Shown here: one piece after another, positions 1 to 6,360 of the stretch
How the letters are laid out: each line of letters opens with the position of its first letter
How positions within the stretch are numbered: position 1 is the first letter of the stretch
Assembly: GCA_019694835.1 (NCBI GenBank)
Contig: JAIBBE010000081.1
Location: 1-7,958, forward strand
DNA from: Fimbriimonadaceae bacterium
Lineage (GTDB): Bacteria; Armatimonadota; Fimbriimonadia; Fimbriimonadales; Fimbriimonadaceae
Length of the DNA: 7,958 nt
Direction of reading: 5' to 3'
Program-made: the position numbers and the translations under genes
Notes under the pieces: generated by a model
What the model was told of the DNA's origin: nothing
Databases searched by the model: none
The model's input: only the letters and a program-made list of their open reading frames with translations

Positions 1-567
1 CCGCCGCCAGTAGGGCCGGAATTCGTTGACCCGCAAGCTCTGTCGCTGCTTGGTGCCCAACCAGATGTGCATGTTCTGCGGGTCGACTCCGGTGCGTGCG
101 TTGATCGCGTCGGCGTAGAAGCACAGCTGAAGGACGTGGCCCGGCTTTGCGCTGACCCGGGTCAGCTTGGCATCCACCGGCTCGTAGCTGATGCGGCCGT
201 CCGGATAATCGACGCGTTCCAGGAAGTCGGCGACCCCGCGCACCCCGTCGTGGATCAACGGCATCTGGTAGATGACATCATGCCCATCGGCCATCGGATT
301 ACCCACCCGCGCAACCCAATCGGCGAACGACTCCTTCTTGTCCTTGGTGGGAACGTGATAAACGAGCCGGTTATCGGCGTCGTACTGCTGCAGGCACTCG
401 TCTTCGTGGAGCTCGCCCTTGCGCTGCAGCAGTTGGGCGAAGGACCCGAGAGTGGGGTTGGGTTCGGCAAGCTGGCCGGCGTCGACCCGCCCGCGCAGCG
501 TCAGGTAGTGCGGGCAGTCCAGCCAGGCGGTGATCTTCGACGGCGTGATGAGACGTGTACTGGGCAT
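1..567 (-). CDS. TM0106-family RecB/Cas4-like nuclease, N-terminal part (runs off left edge)
   Basis: Open minus-strand frame from ATG at 567 to base 1 with no stop, 189 codons visible. The start has AGGAGG at 577-572, four bases upstream, which is close but strong. It opens with RLITPSKITAWLDCPHYL, which I recognise as the start of TM0106-type RecB-like putative nucleases. The PD-(D/E)XK core is visible: early Cys18, Glu52, GVADF with Asp114, EPVDAK with Asp132 and Lys134 as the metal/catalytic motif, and QLCFY (Gln147, Tyr151) as the QxxxY motif of Cas4/RecB-like enzymes. The family normally continues into an RNase H-like domain and, in many actinobacteria, a helicase, so most of the protein lies outside the window. 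Expected role: DNA exonuclease or nuclease in repair or defence. The family call rests on motif recognition; its biological role is not established by the sequence. Confidence 0.85.
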   Translation of the reverse strand, partial: MPSTRLITPSKITAWLDCPHYLTLRGRVDAGQLAEPNPTLGSFAQLLQRKGELHEDECLQQYDADNRLVYHVPTKDKKESFADWVARVGNPMADGHDVIYQMPLIHDGVRGVADFLERVDYPDGRISYEPVDAKLTRVSAKPGHVLQLCFYADAINARTGVDPQNMHIWLGTKQRQSLRVNEFRPYWRR

Positions 568-698
568 CAGGCCTCCTGGATGGTTTCCAGCAGATAGAAG
601 GGCCAGCCCAGATCGAATTGCCCGGCCCGAAGCATCAATCGAATAGGAGCATGGAGGGCCTCGTCACAAGTGAGTGGATGTGACCATCCCGTCGTCAC
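567..698 (-). CDS. possible small ORF translationally coupled to the nuclease
   Basis: A minus-strand frame ends with TGA at 569-567, sharing its A with the nuclease start (TGATG), an arrangement typical of coupled translation. From a GTG at 698 it would give 43 residues; an internal ATG at 635 gives 22. The last 20 codons are GC3-biased and read like protein (…FDLGWPFYLLETIQEA). The first half is poorly biased and overlaps an inverted repeat, and I see no convincing ribosome binding site for either start. It could be a leader ORF, the eroded C-terminus of a longer gene, or chance. I do not recognise the sequence. Confidence 0.25.
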   Translation of the reverse strand: MTTGWSHPLTCDEALHAPIRLMLRAGQFDLGWPFYLLETIQEA

Positions 699-708
699 GA
701 TTACTCAC
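670..708. promoter_or_regulatory. nested inverted repeat, possible operator
   Basis: The left arm at 670-684 carries GTGAGT then GTGAC, and the right arm at 694-708 carries GTCAC then ACTCAC. The two half-motifs are mirrored in order and spacing around a 9-base centre, with 11 of 15 arm positions complementary and all four mismatches in the spacer between half-motifs. Two separately conserved half-motifs suggest protein binding rather than a simple hairpin terminator. It lies upstream of the minus-strand nuclease, where a repressor or activator site would be expected. No T-run follows. Confidence 0.35.
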
Positions 709-903
709 CCCCCGGCATAAGTCACTGAGGATACGGGTCACTACTGACAAGATCTCCCGATCGACCAGGTCACTGCTGAGCCGGGTGGTCGCTGCGGCCC
801 GCGGAATCTTCCGCGGGCAGCCCCCGGGTGTTTCAACCTGGGGCGGCTACCACCAGACCGTGCGCTTCGATATCGCCTTCCAACCCGAGTGGCTGCGGGC
901 GGC
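699..903. other. stretch without a confident gene; weak plus-strand coding remnant
   Basis: Between the nuclease leader and the 124-aa gene I find no convincing gene. A plus-strand frame is open from 674 to a TGA at 911-913. Its last 27 codons (about 833-910) look coding, with strong GC3 and residues such as WGGYHQTVRFDIAF, while the first half does not. No ribosome binding site precedes its ATG at 674, and its end overlaps the neighbouring minus-strand gene. This may be the eroded 3' end of a lost gene. The palindrome at 797-818 is listed separately. Confidence 0.3.
797..818. promoter_or_regulatory. perfect 10-base dyad, possible operator or hairpin
   Basis: GCCCGCGGAA at 797-806 and its exact reverse complement at 809-818 are separated by only TC. 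As a DNA site it is a 22-base near-palindrome of the size bound by dimeric repressors. As RNA it could form an 8-bp GC stem with a 6-base loop, but no U-tract follows on either strand, so a terminator is less likely. Confidence 0.35.
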
Positions 904-1278
904 TCACGGCTGAGCGCGGCCGGTGAGCTCAATCACGATGGGCTCGGTCGACTTCACGACGACTTCGGGGAACTGTGCAAGCAGCGCGATGACGAATGCT
1001 GAGCGCTTCACATTCAGGTCTTCAAGTAGCTCGGTGTGGGTCAGCACGCCCATCTTTCGCAAGTGTTGCCAGGCTTTGATGATCATCCATGCGGGGACGA
1101 GCTGCGGACCGGAGCCGCGGCTCTGTGACCGCAGGGTTTCGACCCAGATTCCTTCACGATCAACAGCTGCGATGACATTCGGCCGCTTACTGGAGAGAGT
1201 GAGTATCTCGTCGCCGGGATCAACCACGGCAAGAATTCGCTCAAAGAGGCCGTCGTCGAACTCGGTCACGATTTTCAT
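904..1278 (-). CDS. uncharacterised 124-aa protein, possible winged-helix C-terminus
   Basis: ATG at 1278 is preceded by GGAGAAGGA (1287-1279), a good ribosome binding site, and codon use is strongly GC3-biased throughout. I do not recognise a named family. The first ~55 residues look like a compact alpha/beta unit (KIVTEFDD start, then DEILTLSSKRPNVIAAVDREGIWV). Residues ~61-115 are predicted by eye as helix-helix-helix-strand, with the segments AWMIIKAWQHL, THTELLEDLNVKRSAF and VIALLAQFPEVVV, which resembles a small winged-helix domain. It is a soluble cytosolic protein with no signal or membrane segment. It reads in the same direction as the TM0106-type nuclease 340 bases downstream and diverges from the SIR2 block. 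A role as nuclease accessory or regulator is only an inference from position. Confidence 0.75.
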   Translation of the reverse strand: MKIVTEFDDGLFERILAVVDPGDEILTLSSKRPNVIAAVDREGIWVETLRSQSRGSGPQLVPAWMIIKAWQHLRKMGVLTHTELLEDLNVKRSAFVIALLAQFPEVVVKSTEPIVIELTGRAQP

Positions 1279-1299
1279 TCCTTCTCCGGGCCGAGGGTA

Positions 1300-1326
1300 A
1301 GCCTAGCCCTGCGCGACTATCGTCAG
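1300..1326 (-). promoter_or_regulatory. tentative promoter for the 124-aa gene
   Basis: On the minus strand CTGACG (1326-1321) and TAGGCT (1305-1300) resemble actinobacterial -35 and -10 boxes, 15 bases apart, a little short of the usual 16-18. The -10 lies 22 bases from the start codon. Weak, judged by eye only. Confidence 0.25.
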
Positions 1327-1496
1327 TTGGGTGCTGATTGTGGCCAGATCATGGTCTTCTCTCGTTCCCGCCGCCATCGAAGGGGGCCGGCCGACACAGG
1401 GGAAACAGTTGGGAACATTCGAACGTCACTGGGGTCGACAAACGAGTTCACCGCACTTATCGAAACTCCTTGCTGAACGCCGCGACGGTCCGGCCG

Positions 1497-1502
1497 CATA
1501 AT
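1497..1502 (+). promoter_or_regulatory. -10 box placing the SIR2 start at or near the mRNA 5' end
   Basis: CATAAT is one mismatch from TATAAT and ends eight bases before the ATG at 1511, so transcription would begin at or beside the start codon. There is no purine-rich ribosome binding site in front of that ATG. Both facts fit a leaderless mRNA, a common mode in mycobacteria. A -35 candidate TTGCTG at 1470-1475 is spaced 21 bases away, too far to trust. Confidence 0.4.
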
Positions 1503-1510
1503 TGAAATCC

Positions 1511-3100
1511 ATGTCGCGCTCACACCTTGGCCATGTATTTGTCGTCAAGGCCGACGTCACCGCGCTCAAGTGCGATGCATGGCTATGCCCCACCGACGAC
1601 GAATTTCACGTAACCGCCGGATTCGGGCGACCGTTGGGCAAGCCAGAGGGTGGCTTCCTCGCCGGCCGTGACTGGCTGCCGAACGAGTTGGCGAAGGTCT
1701 TCGAAGAGCCGGGTAATGGGCCCGTCATCGTGTTGGGACGTGTTGGTCGAACGCCCCCGACGAATCCGGAGGAGGTTTCCAAGTTCATTGAGGAACTGCT
1801 GCCGGTGATTGATGAATTCGTGCGCTTGGCGATCGAACACTGCCCTGAACCCGAGGGGCGCCCCCTGCGGATAGCCCTCCCGCTTATCGGCACAGGGGCG
1901 GGCGGCCTGCGGGGTGCCAGAGGTGACGTCATTAAACCTCTGCTGGGGCACCTCGCCAAAAGGGCTTCTGACCATCACATCGACCTCATTCTGTGCACCA
2001 TCAACGCGCTGACTTGGTCTGCCGTTCAGTCAGCTCGCACGGACGCCGACTGGCGACTCACCCCCGAGGAAGATCAGTTGGCTGCTGATCTGGCAACGGA
2101 GGCTCGAACCGGGCGTCTGGTGTTCTTCATTGGCGCCGGGGTGAGTCGCGATGCGGGACTGCCGAATTGGCAGGATCTGCTGACCGCGCTGCACGGCGAT
2201 GACATCTCCGAGAAAGAGAAGTCGACCCTCAAGGATCTCGACCCGCGCGACCACGCCACACTCATCGAGTTGGCGCTCGGCAGCCGAGCCCAGCTACTGG
2301 CGAGACTGGCAGGGGAGATCGGGAGCTATGAGCGATTCGGCCTGACGCACTCGTTACTGGCGTCAATCGGTGCGCAGCAGGCCGTGACAACCAACTACGA
2401 CGATCTCTATGAGCGCGCATGCAAGCGTCCGGGAAAGGATCTCGAGGACGATCTCACTGTCCTTCCCTACGGCCGCGTTGCGGAAGACCGGCCGTGGCTG
2501 TTGAAGCTGCATGGGTCGCTCGATCAACTCGATCGGCAAGACCACATTGTTCTGACCCGGCCCGACTACATGAGCTTGGCCCGGGAGCGAAGCGCCCTGT
2601 TCGGAATCGTCCAGGCACTATTGGTGACCAAACACCTTCTCTTCGTGGGCTACTCACTCAGTGATGAGGACTTCCATCAGCTCGTCGACGAGATCCGCAT
2701 CGCGATTGGCGCCTCAGACACCAAGCACGAGCTGGGCACTGTTTTGACCACTTCCGAGTGGCCCCTCGCCCGGCTCTGGGGCGACCTGCTGCGCGTTGAG
2801 CAGATCGGCCGCACAACTGACCTACCGAACCGGCACCTCCAGATCTTCCTCGACCGAGTCGCGCACCTCGCGACGCCGCACTCTTCGCACCTACTCGACG
2901 AGTCGTTCGCCGGCTTGCTCGACCCCGAGGAAGCCCGCATCGCCACCAGCCTCGAGGGAGTTCAGCGCGTTGTCGAGGAAATCCTTAAGCAACACCCCGG
3001 CCACACGACAGCTAAGGTCGTGCACCGCGCTCTAGAGCAATTTGGGGGACCGGAACAGACCGGCTACTTCAGGAGCGACGGGCCGAATGAAGGGCGATGA
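1511..3100 (+). CDS. macro-like/SIR2 fusion, predicted NAD-consuming defence effector
   Basis: 529 residues from ATG at 1511; a TTG at 1502 would add three. Residues ~8-175 resemble a macro domain: a VVKADVTALKCDAW start where macro domains have the D-x-T/N element, and LPLIGTGAGGL at 123-133 like the glycine-rich ADP-ribose loop. Residues ~200-400 are a SIR2-family Rossmann NADase: FFIGAGVSRDAGLPNW (205-220), TTNYDD with Asn295, LKLHGS with His334, and LLFVGYSLSDEDFH (376-389). Asn295 and His334 lie 39 apart, matching the catalytic Asn/His pair of bacterial SIR2 defence proteins. Residues ~400-529 are a helical tail of unknown function. There is no signal peptide or membrane segment. Known: SIR2 proteins such as ThsA, DSR2 and SIR2-HerA kill infected cells by NAD depletion. 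Inferred: the macro-like part senses an ADP-ribose-type ligand or dampens activity. The SIR2 call is firm, the macro call moderate. It overlaps the next gene by 14 bases. Confidence 0.85.
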   Translation: MSRSHLGHVFVVKADVTALKCDAWLCPTDDEFHVTAGFGRPLGKPEGGFLAGRDWLPNELAKVFEEPGNGPVIVLGRVGRTPPTNPEEVSKFIEELLPVIDEFVRLAIEHCPEPEGRPLRIALPLIGTGAGGLRGARGDVIKPLLGHLAKRASDHHIDLILCTINALTWSAVQSARTDADWRLTPEEDQLAADLATEARTGRLVFFIGAGVSRDAGLPNWQDLLTALHGDDISEKEKSTLKDLDPRDHATLIELALGSRAQLLARLAGEIGSYERFGLTHSLLASIGAQQAVTTNYDDLYERACKRPGKDLEDDLTVLPYGRVAEDRPWLLKLHGSLDQLDRQDHIVLTRPDYMSLARERSALFGIVQALLVTKHLLFVGYSLSDEDFHQLVDEIRIAIGASDTKHELGTVLTTSEWPLARLWGDLLRVEQIGRTTDLPNRHLQIFLDRVAHLATPHSSHLLDESFAGLLDPEEARIATSLEGVQRVVEEILKQHPGHTTAKVVHRALEQFGGPEQTGYFRSDGPNEGR

Positions 3101-3770
3101 GCCTGCGTTGGAAGTCGGTGACACCGCTTCGACGGTGATGCTCAGCCCATGCGTGGGTGGATTGCTTCGCACGTGGGACGAGTCGAACGAAACAACGCTG
3201 TGGTCGGTGCCTGACGCCGACTTTCTTCTTTCGAGGCAGGGAAGCGGACTGTTGGGCCGTTCGGTTCGCGAGGAGGGCCGGTTCACCGAGTCCGGCCTCC
3301 TTGTGGCTAATCGTCAGACGCTGATGCTGCGGGGGCGTTTTCCGACACGGACCGATGATGGCTCGATGCAGCTGGACGGATCCGTGCTGAGACTGGAACC
3401 AGCAGCGGCTCCTAAAGAGTCCGCGATTGACGACTTCCGAAACCTGTTGTCGCAGGCGATTCGTCACTGCATCGCACATGGCGAGTTCCTGGTCGTGGAA
3501 AAGGGCGGCTGGGACGGTCCCAGAGAGCCCTATTGCCTCTTCATCGCTGTTGAAGAAGACGGCCAGCCGATGAACGTCATCGAGACCGCACCCCAGCCTG
3601 GAACTTCCGAGGTGTGGGCACCCCATTGCATTCCCGGCCAGGCGGGAACAACATTGCGGGCGCCGATGACGCAGGAGACGATTGACATGGCACCGCTGGT
3701 GATGATCGAGGCGATCGCAACCTGGGGTCTTCAACCGTGGGATCTGGTGCTCGTTTTCGGTGCGCGGTGA
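3087..3770 (+). CDS. uncharacterised 227-aa protein coupled to the SIR2 gene
   Basis: I chose ATG at 3087, with AGGAG at 3071-3075 inside the SIR2 gene's end. The frame is open further upstream to a TTG at 3042, but that start lacks a ribosome binding site. The 14-base overlap with the SIR2 gene implies co-transcription and translational coupling. Residues 1-~105 look like a beta-rich unit (LLRTWDESNETTLWSVPDADFLL) ending in an Ala/Pro linker near 106. Residues ~113-225 contain DDFRNLLSQAIRHCIAHGEF, a hydrophobic strand, YCLFIAVEEDGQPMNVIE, and a C-terminal WGLQPWDLVLVFG. The second half faintly resembles TY-Chap-type chaperone-like domains from actinobacterial type VII secretion loci, an impression without a database search. 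There are no catalytic motifs or membrane segments. Position suggests a regulator, sensor or immunity partner of the SIR2 protein. Confidence 0.75.
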   Translation: MKGDEPALEVGDTASTVMLSPCVGGLLRTWDESNETTLWSVPDADFLLSRQGSGLLGRSVREEGRFTESGLLVANRQTLMLRGRFPTRTDDGSMQLDGSVLRLEPAAAPKESAIDDFRNLLSQAIRHCIAHGEFLVVEKGGWDGPREPYCLFIAVEEDGQPMNVIETAPQPGTSEVWAPHCIPGQAGTTLRAPMTQETIDMAPLVMIEAIATWGLQPWDLVLVFGAR

Positions 3771-3872
3771 GGCTGCTCTCCGCTTATTGGGACCCACTCT
3801 CGGCCTCAGGCCGCCGGCCACTCCTGACCCGCTAACGTGAGTCATTACGAACGCGTTCCTAGGGGGAGACGA
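3771..3872. other. 102-base gap inside the SIR2 block
   Basis: Contains a small perfect palindrome CGGCCTCAGGCCG (3801-3813) and a TAACGT -10-like hexamer at 3833-3838, 34 bases before the next start. The third gene may therefore have its own promoter as well as read-through from upstream. No T-run follows the palindrome, so a terminator is not supported. Confidence 0.3.
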
Positions 3873-4499
3873 ATGCAGATCAGCCTTTGGCCGGCCGGAC
3901 CGACACTGGAGTTGGGTGACCAATGGCAGCCGCTGCGGACGTTGCCCGATGATCCTCCAGATACCCAGGTGTTCGGTTTCAAGCTCAGCGACGGCGTAAC
4001 GGGCCTCCTGATGATGAATACCATCCCGCCGCACGCAGTGATGCCCCTGAATCCGCAGGAACTCATCGACGACCTGCGCGGCGGTTCTGAAGTGACCTCT
4101 GGTCAAGCCGGTTTCATTGACGTCGATGTCGCAACGACTGCCTCCGGCACCCCGTATGTCTACAGCCTCATGAAGATCCCTGGGGAACAGCGCGGAGTCC
4201 ACTACAACCTCACCCTTCATCTCGTCGGCGAGCGCCCGATGCAGATTCGGGGACATTTCGACGAGGGTGACGTAACGGGCACAAGGGAAGCCGTCGTGTA
4301 CGAAATGGCGCGTCGCCACGAAATGCTTCACGAGCCGACGGAGGAGGATCCGACCGGCGGCTGGGCGCATGACCCTTTCGACCACTCCACTGATGGATTT
4401 GTGATGAACATGAGTGAACTGCCGGACTTCGATGGGCAGTTCCCCGGCCACCCGTTGACCTTGGCGCGCGAACTACTCGGGAACATCGCTGACAGCTGA
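3873..4499 (+). CDS. uncharacterised 208-aa protein, third gene of the SIR2 block
   Basis: ATG at 3873 has AGGGGGA (3861-3867) five bases upstream and is preferred over the GTG at 3837. It reads as a soluble alpha/beta protein: MQISLWPAGPTLELGDQW, a strand-rich centre (VFGFKLSDGVTGLLMMN, FIDVDVATTASGTPYVYSL, YNLTLHLVGERPMQIRGHF), then a helical tail ending in FDGQFPGHPLTLARELL (residues 186-202). The closing FP-HPL-R pattern is one I associate with mycobacterial hypothetical proteins of unknown function; I cannot name the family. Trp- and Pro-containing motifs near the tail (TGGWAHDPFDH) may be a surface loop. There are no enzyme motifs. It follows the SIR2 and 227-aa genes on the same strand with no terminator between, so it is probably part of the same transcription unit. 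Confidence 0.75.
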   Translation: MQISLWPAGPTLELGDQWQPLRTLPDDPPDTQVFGFKLSDGVTGLLMMNTIPPHAVMPLNPQELIDDLRGGSEVTSGQAGFIDVDVATTASGTPYVYSLMKIPGEQRGVHYNLTLHLVGERPMQIRGHFDEGDVTGTREAVVYEMARRHEMLHEPTEEDPTGGWAHDPFDHSTDGFVMNMSELPDFDGQFPGHPLTLARELLGNIADS

Positions 4500-4547
4500 C
4501 TCGGCCCTAATCCTGCATCGCGGGAAATTGGTCAAGGCTTTGGTCAC
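4473..4547 (-). pseudogene. truncated copy of the repeat-borne small ORF
   Basis: In repeat copy A a GTG at 4547 sits at the same place as the 50-aa ORF start in copy B. It has a purine-rich AAGGGAAGG in front and begins MTKALT against MTKSVT in copy B. After these six codons similarity is lost and the frame continues as unrelated sequence to a TAG at 4475-4473, inside the antisense 3' end of the third SIR2-block gene (24 residues). This is best read as a start region cut off from its body by recombination or decay. Confidence 0.4.
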
Positions 4548-4665
4548 CCTTCCCTTGAAAAAGGTGAAGAACATGCGACTCAGTGGAACCGGCCGGGGCC
4601 CCTGGACCGCCGCTGATCAGCACTAGATGAGTTGTGAAAAACATTGTGCTGCAATAGAAGCCAAC
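4531..4665 (+). repeat. direct repeat, left copy (A)
   Basis: About 135 bases matching 7701-7835 in the same orientation, about 67% identical by hand alignment with two or three single-base gaps. Best-kept blocks are TTTGGTCACC at 4539-4548, the 14-base identical core CATGCGACTCAGTG at 4572-4585, TGAAAA at 4635-4640 and CAAC at 4662-4665. The middle (4591-4600) is the least conserved. Copy B stops exactly at the tRNA-fMet fragment, so this copy marks a former or paralogous element end. Confidence 0.7.
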
Positions 4666-4883
4666 ATATTACTGAGTCCTATGGTCCGAACGTCCTTGGC
4701 TACACCCGCAACCATCCGCAGCGGGGCGGCCAATTGCCCCCGCTGTGCTTCGACGAGAACGGCGAGATCGTCGTCATCGAGATCACCTTCCACAAGGGCG
4801 ATCCCCAAGTGGAGAGCTCACGTGCCCGAACCAGCCCGCACAGATCCACTCCTCTCCCCGACGATTCCGACGTGTGGGGCTAG
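4638..4883 (+). pseudogene. coding remnant of unknown origin
   Basis: The plus frame is open from a stop at 4635-4637 to a TAG at 4881-4883. Codons about 4677-4810 are strongly GC3-biased and protein-like: YGPNVLGYTRNHPQRGGQL, then FDENGEIVVIEITFHKGDPQ, two beta-strands split by a DENGE turn. Before and after this core the codon bias vanishes, the only starts are TTGs, and no ribosome binding site is visible. Its upstream part lies within repeat copy A. I do not recognise the parent protein. Most likely this is an internal fragment of a gene broken when the flanking module or repeat arrived. Confidence 0.4.
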
Positions 4884-4906
4884 GACGGACCTCGGGCTGT
4901 GGTTAG

Positions 4907-6301
4907 TCAGTCCTCCGGCTCAGCGGTATAGAAGTCATCGAGGGTCCACTCCTCGCCTGCGACCGCCAGCTGCTCGGTCTTCGTCCGCGTGCCGCGTCGG
5001 TCCATCGCGCTGGCGGTCATCTCCAGGGCGATCTCCTCGGCTGCCGAGGCGCCGGCGACGATGGTCAGGGTGAAGTCGCCGGACTGCTCGCGCGGCCTGA
5101 GGTCACCTACGTTCCAAGTGACTTCGAAAACGTCACCCTTATCGGAGACGGACCCGGCGTGCGGGAAGAAGTCGGGGATTTGCGCCTTGGTCATACCCAG
5201 GAGAGCGTTTGCACGCATTTGGTCCAGCGGGTTCGGCCACTTCGGCAGCGGGGGAAGTTCACGGACACTCGGCGGGTACGTGCGGACCAGAACCCCGCCC
5301 TTGCGGATCCGGACCATCAGCTGCACGCCGGAGACCGGTTCGTCGGTGTCGTTGCCGACCTGGAAGCACACGGTGTTCGCGTCATCGTCGTTGACGATCT
5401 GACGGAGCACATGGTCCATCAGCCGGCCGCGTAGCTTGGTGAGATAGTCGGCTACCCGGCGGTCGAACTCCTCGGCGTCCTTTGGTTCGGTGTACCGGAG
5501 CATCCCCATCGGCCCAGTGATGTCACCGAGTGAGCTGAACCTTTCGTACGCGGCCCAGGCCGGACGGGCCGGATTGGGCTGCGGCTTGGGGCGTGGGGGT
5601 GGCCGATCCGGGGGCTTGCCGCTGTTGGCTCGGACGTACCTCTCATGCCGACGCAGCCAGTCCTCAAGGTTCTCCCGCTCGATGCTGAGCCGGATTAGCG
5701 GGTCCGCGGTGGCCGTCAGCGTCAGGTCCAGTTCTGGCCGCTGCGAGCCCTGCAGGAGACGGCGGCCGAGCATCTCAATCTCCTGGGGACTCGCCGGCGC
5801 CGTGCGCCCTGCTCCGCGGTGGAAGACGATCCCGGCGTGGAAATTGTCGTACTGCTTCTGCAGGGTGTGTTGCGGGTCGCCTGGCTCGGGCGCGGCGACG
5901 ACCACGACGAGCACCTCGACGCCTTCGAACCGGATCGCGCGCGGCGTGAACCGAGGGGAGGATGCGTACGTCTTTATCCCTGGTGTGAGGTCGGCGTGGT
6001 CGATGGCAGGGATTCCAGCCACGACGCCGGGTTCCACGCCCACGACCATGTAGGCGACGCCGCCGCAGTGGGGCCTAGCATCGTCGATGGACCGGTTGGC
6101 GAACCCAAGGACCGCCTTGGCTACCGCGAACTTGCCCGCAGCGACGCTGAGGTCGAGGGTCCTCTTCCACTCCAGCCAGTTCGTCTCCTGGGCCTCCGGC
6201 CGGGAGCCGTGGATCGCCGCGACGAGGCGAAGAAGCTCGTCGTCGGTGCGAAGCGCACGGGTCGTGTCGATGTCGCTGAGCGTGATCGGCCGCGGATCCA
6301 C
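4907..6301 (-). CDS. Schlafen/AlbA_2-domain protein with uncharacterised C-terminal half
   Basis: 464 residues from GTG at 6301. No ribosome binding site is obvious and the frame is open a little further upstream, so the start is tentative. Residues ~30-185 match the Schlafen AlbA_2 domain: EAQETNWLEWKR with Glu39, Glu44 and Lys46 in the usual E-x(n)-E-x-K position, GKFAVAKAVLGFANR, GGVAYMVVGVEPGVVAGI (80-97) and HRGAGRTAPASPQEIEMLGR (161-180). Next come helices (~190-226) and a Pro/Arg-rich linker (about 230-247). The C-terminal half includes a helical stretch, a beta-rich part (VCFQVGNDTDEPVSGVQLMV, VFEVTWNVGDL) and an acidic tail. Known: AlbA_2/Schlafen domains occur in RNases and regulators, including tRNA-cleaving proteins and defence genes. 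Inferred: a translation-targeting or nucleic-acid-binding effector. It lies 59 bases downstream of the PIN toxin on the same strand and may be co-transcribed. Confidence 0.85.
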   Translation of the reverse strand: MDPRPITLSDIDTTRALRTDDELLRLVAAIHGSRPEAQETNWLEWKRTLDLSVAAGKFAVAKAVLGFANRSIDDARPHCGGVAYMVVGVEPGVVAGIPAIDHADLTPGIKTYASSPRFTPRAIRFEGVEVLVVVVAAPEPGDPQHTLQKQYDNFHAGIVFHRGAGRTAPASPQEIEMLGRRLLQGSQRPELDLTLTATADPLIRLSIERENLEDWLRRHERYVRANSGKPPDRPPPRPKPQPNPARPAWAAYERFSSLGDITGPMGMLRYTEPKDAEEFDRRVADYLTKLRGRLMDHVLRQIVNDDDANTVCFQVGNDTDEPVSGVQLMVRIRKGGVLVRTYPPSVRELPPLPKWPNPLDQMRANALLGMTKAQIPDFFPHAGSVSDKGDVFEVTWNVGDLRPREQSGDFTLTIVAGASAAEEIALEMTASAMDRRGTRTKTEQLAVAGEEWTLDDFYTAEPED

Positions 6302-6360
6302 CGGATCAGCGTATTGCTCGGTGGTGACAGCTCCGGCGACATGTGGGCTGCGTGTGGGGG

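Larger units (their letters stand above)
1279..1510. other. divergent intergenic region
   Basis: About 230 bases separate the divergently read 124-aa gene and SIR2 block. It must hold both promoters. I see the two promoter candidates listed separately and no other convincing dyad, RNA gene or coding frame. Confidence 0.5.

Noticed and set aside
67..597. Plus-strand open frame over the nuclease
   Set aside because: The minus strand gives a recognisable TM0106-type nuclease over the same bases; the plus frame has no known motifs.
1419..1424. TCGAAC, half of a mycobacterial SOS (LexA) box
   Set aside because: The second half GTTCGA is absent at the required spacing.
1323..1523. Minus-strand frame over the divergent intergenic region
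   Set aside because: It overlaps the SIR2 start and promoter, lacks a ribosome binding site and has poor codon bias.
3801..3813. Small palindrome as a terminator between the second and third SIR2-block genes
   Set aside because: The stem is six bases with a one-base centre and no T-run follows.
3069..4451. 460-codon open frame on the minus strand opposite the second and third SIR2-block genes
   Set aside because: Its translation is low-complexity Arg/His-rich with no family motifs. The plus-strand frames have ribosome binding sites and proper codon bias, so this is an antisense shadow of high GC3 genes.
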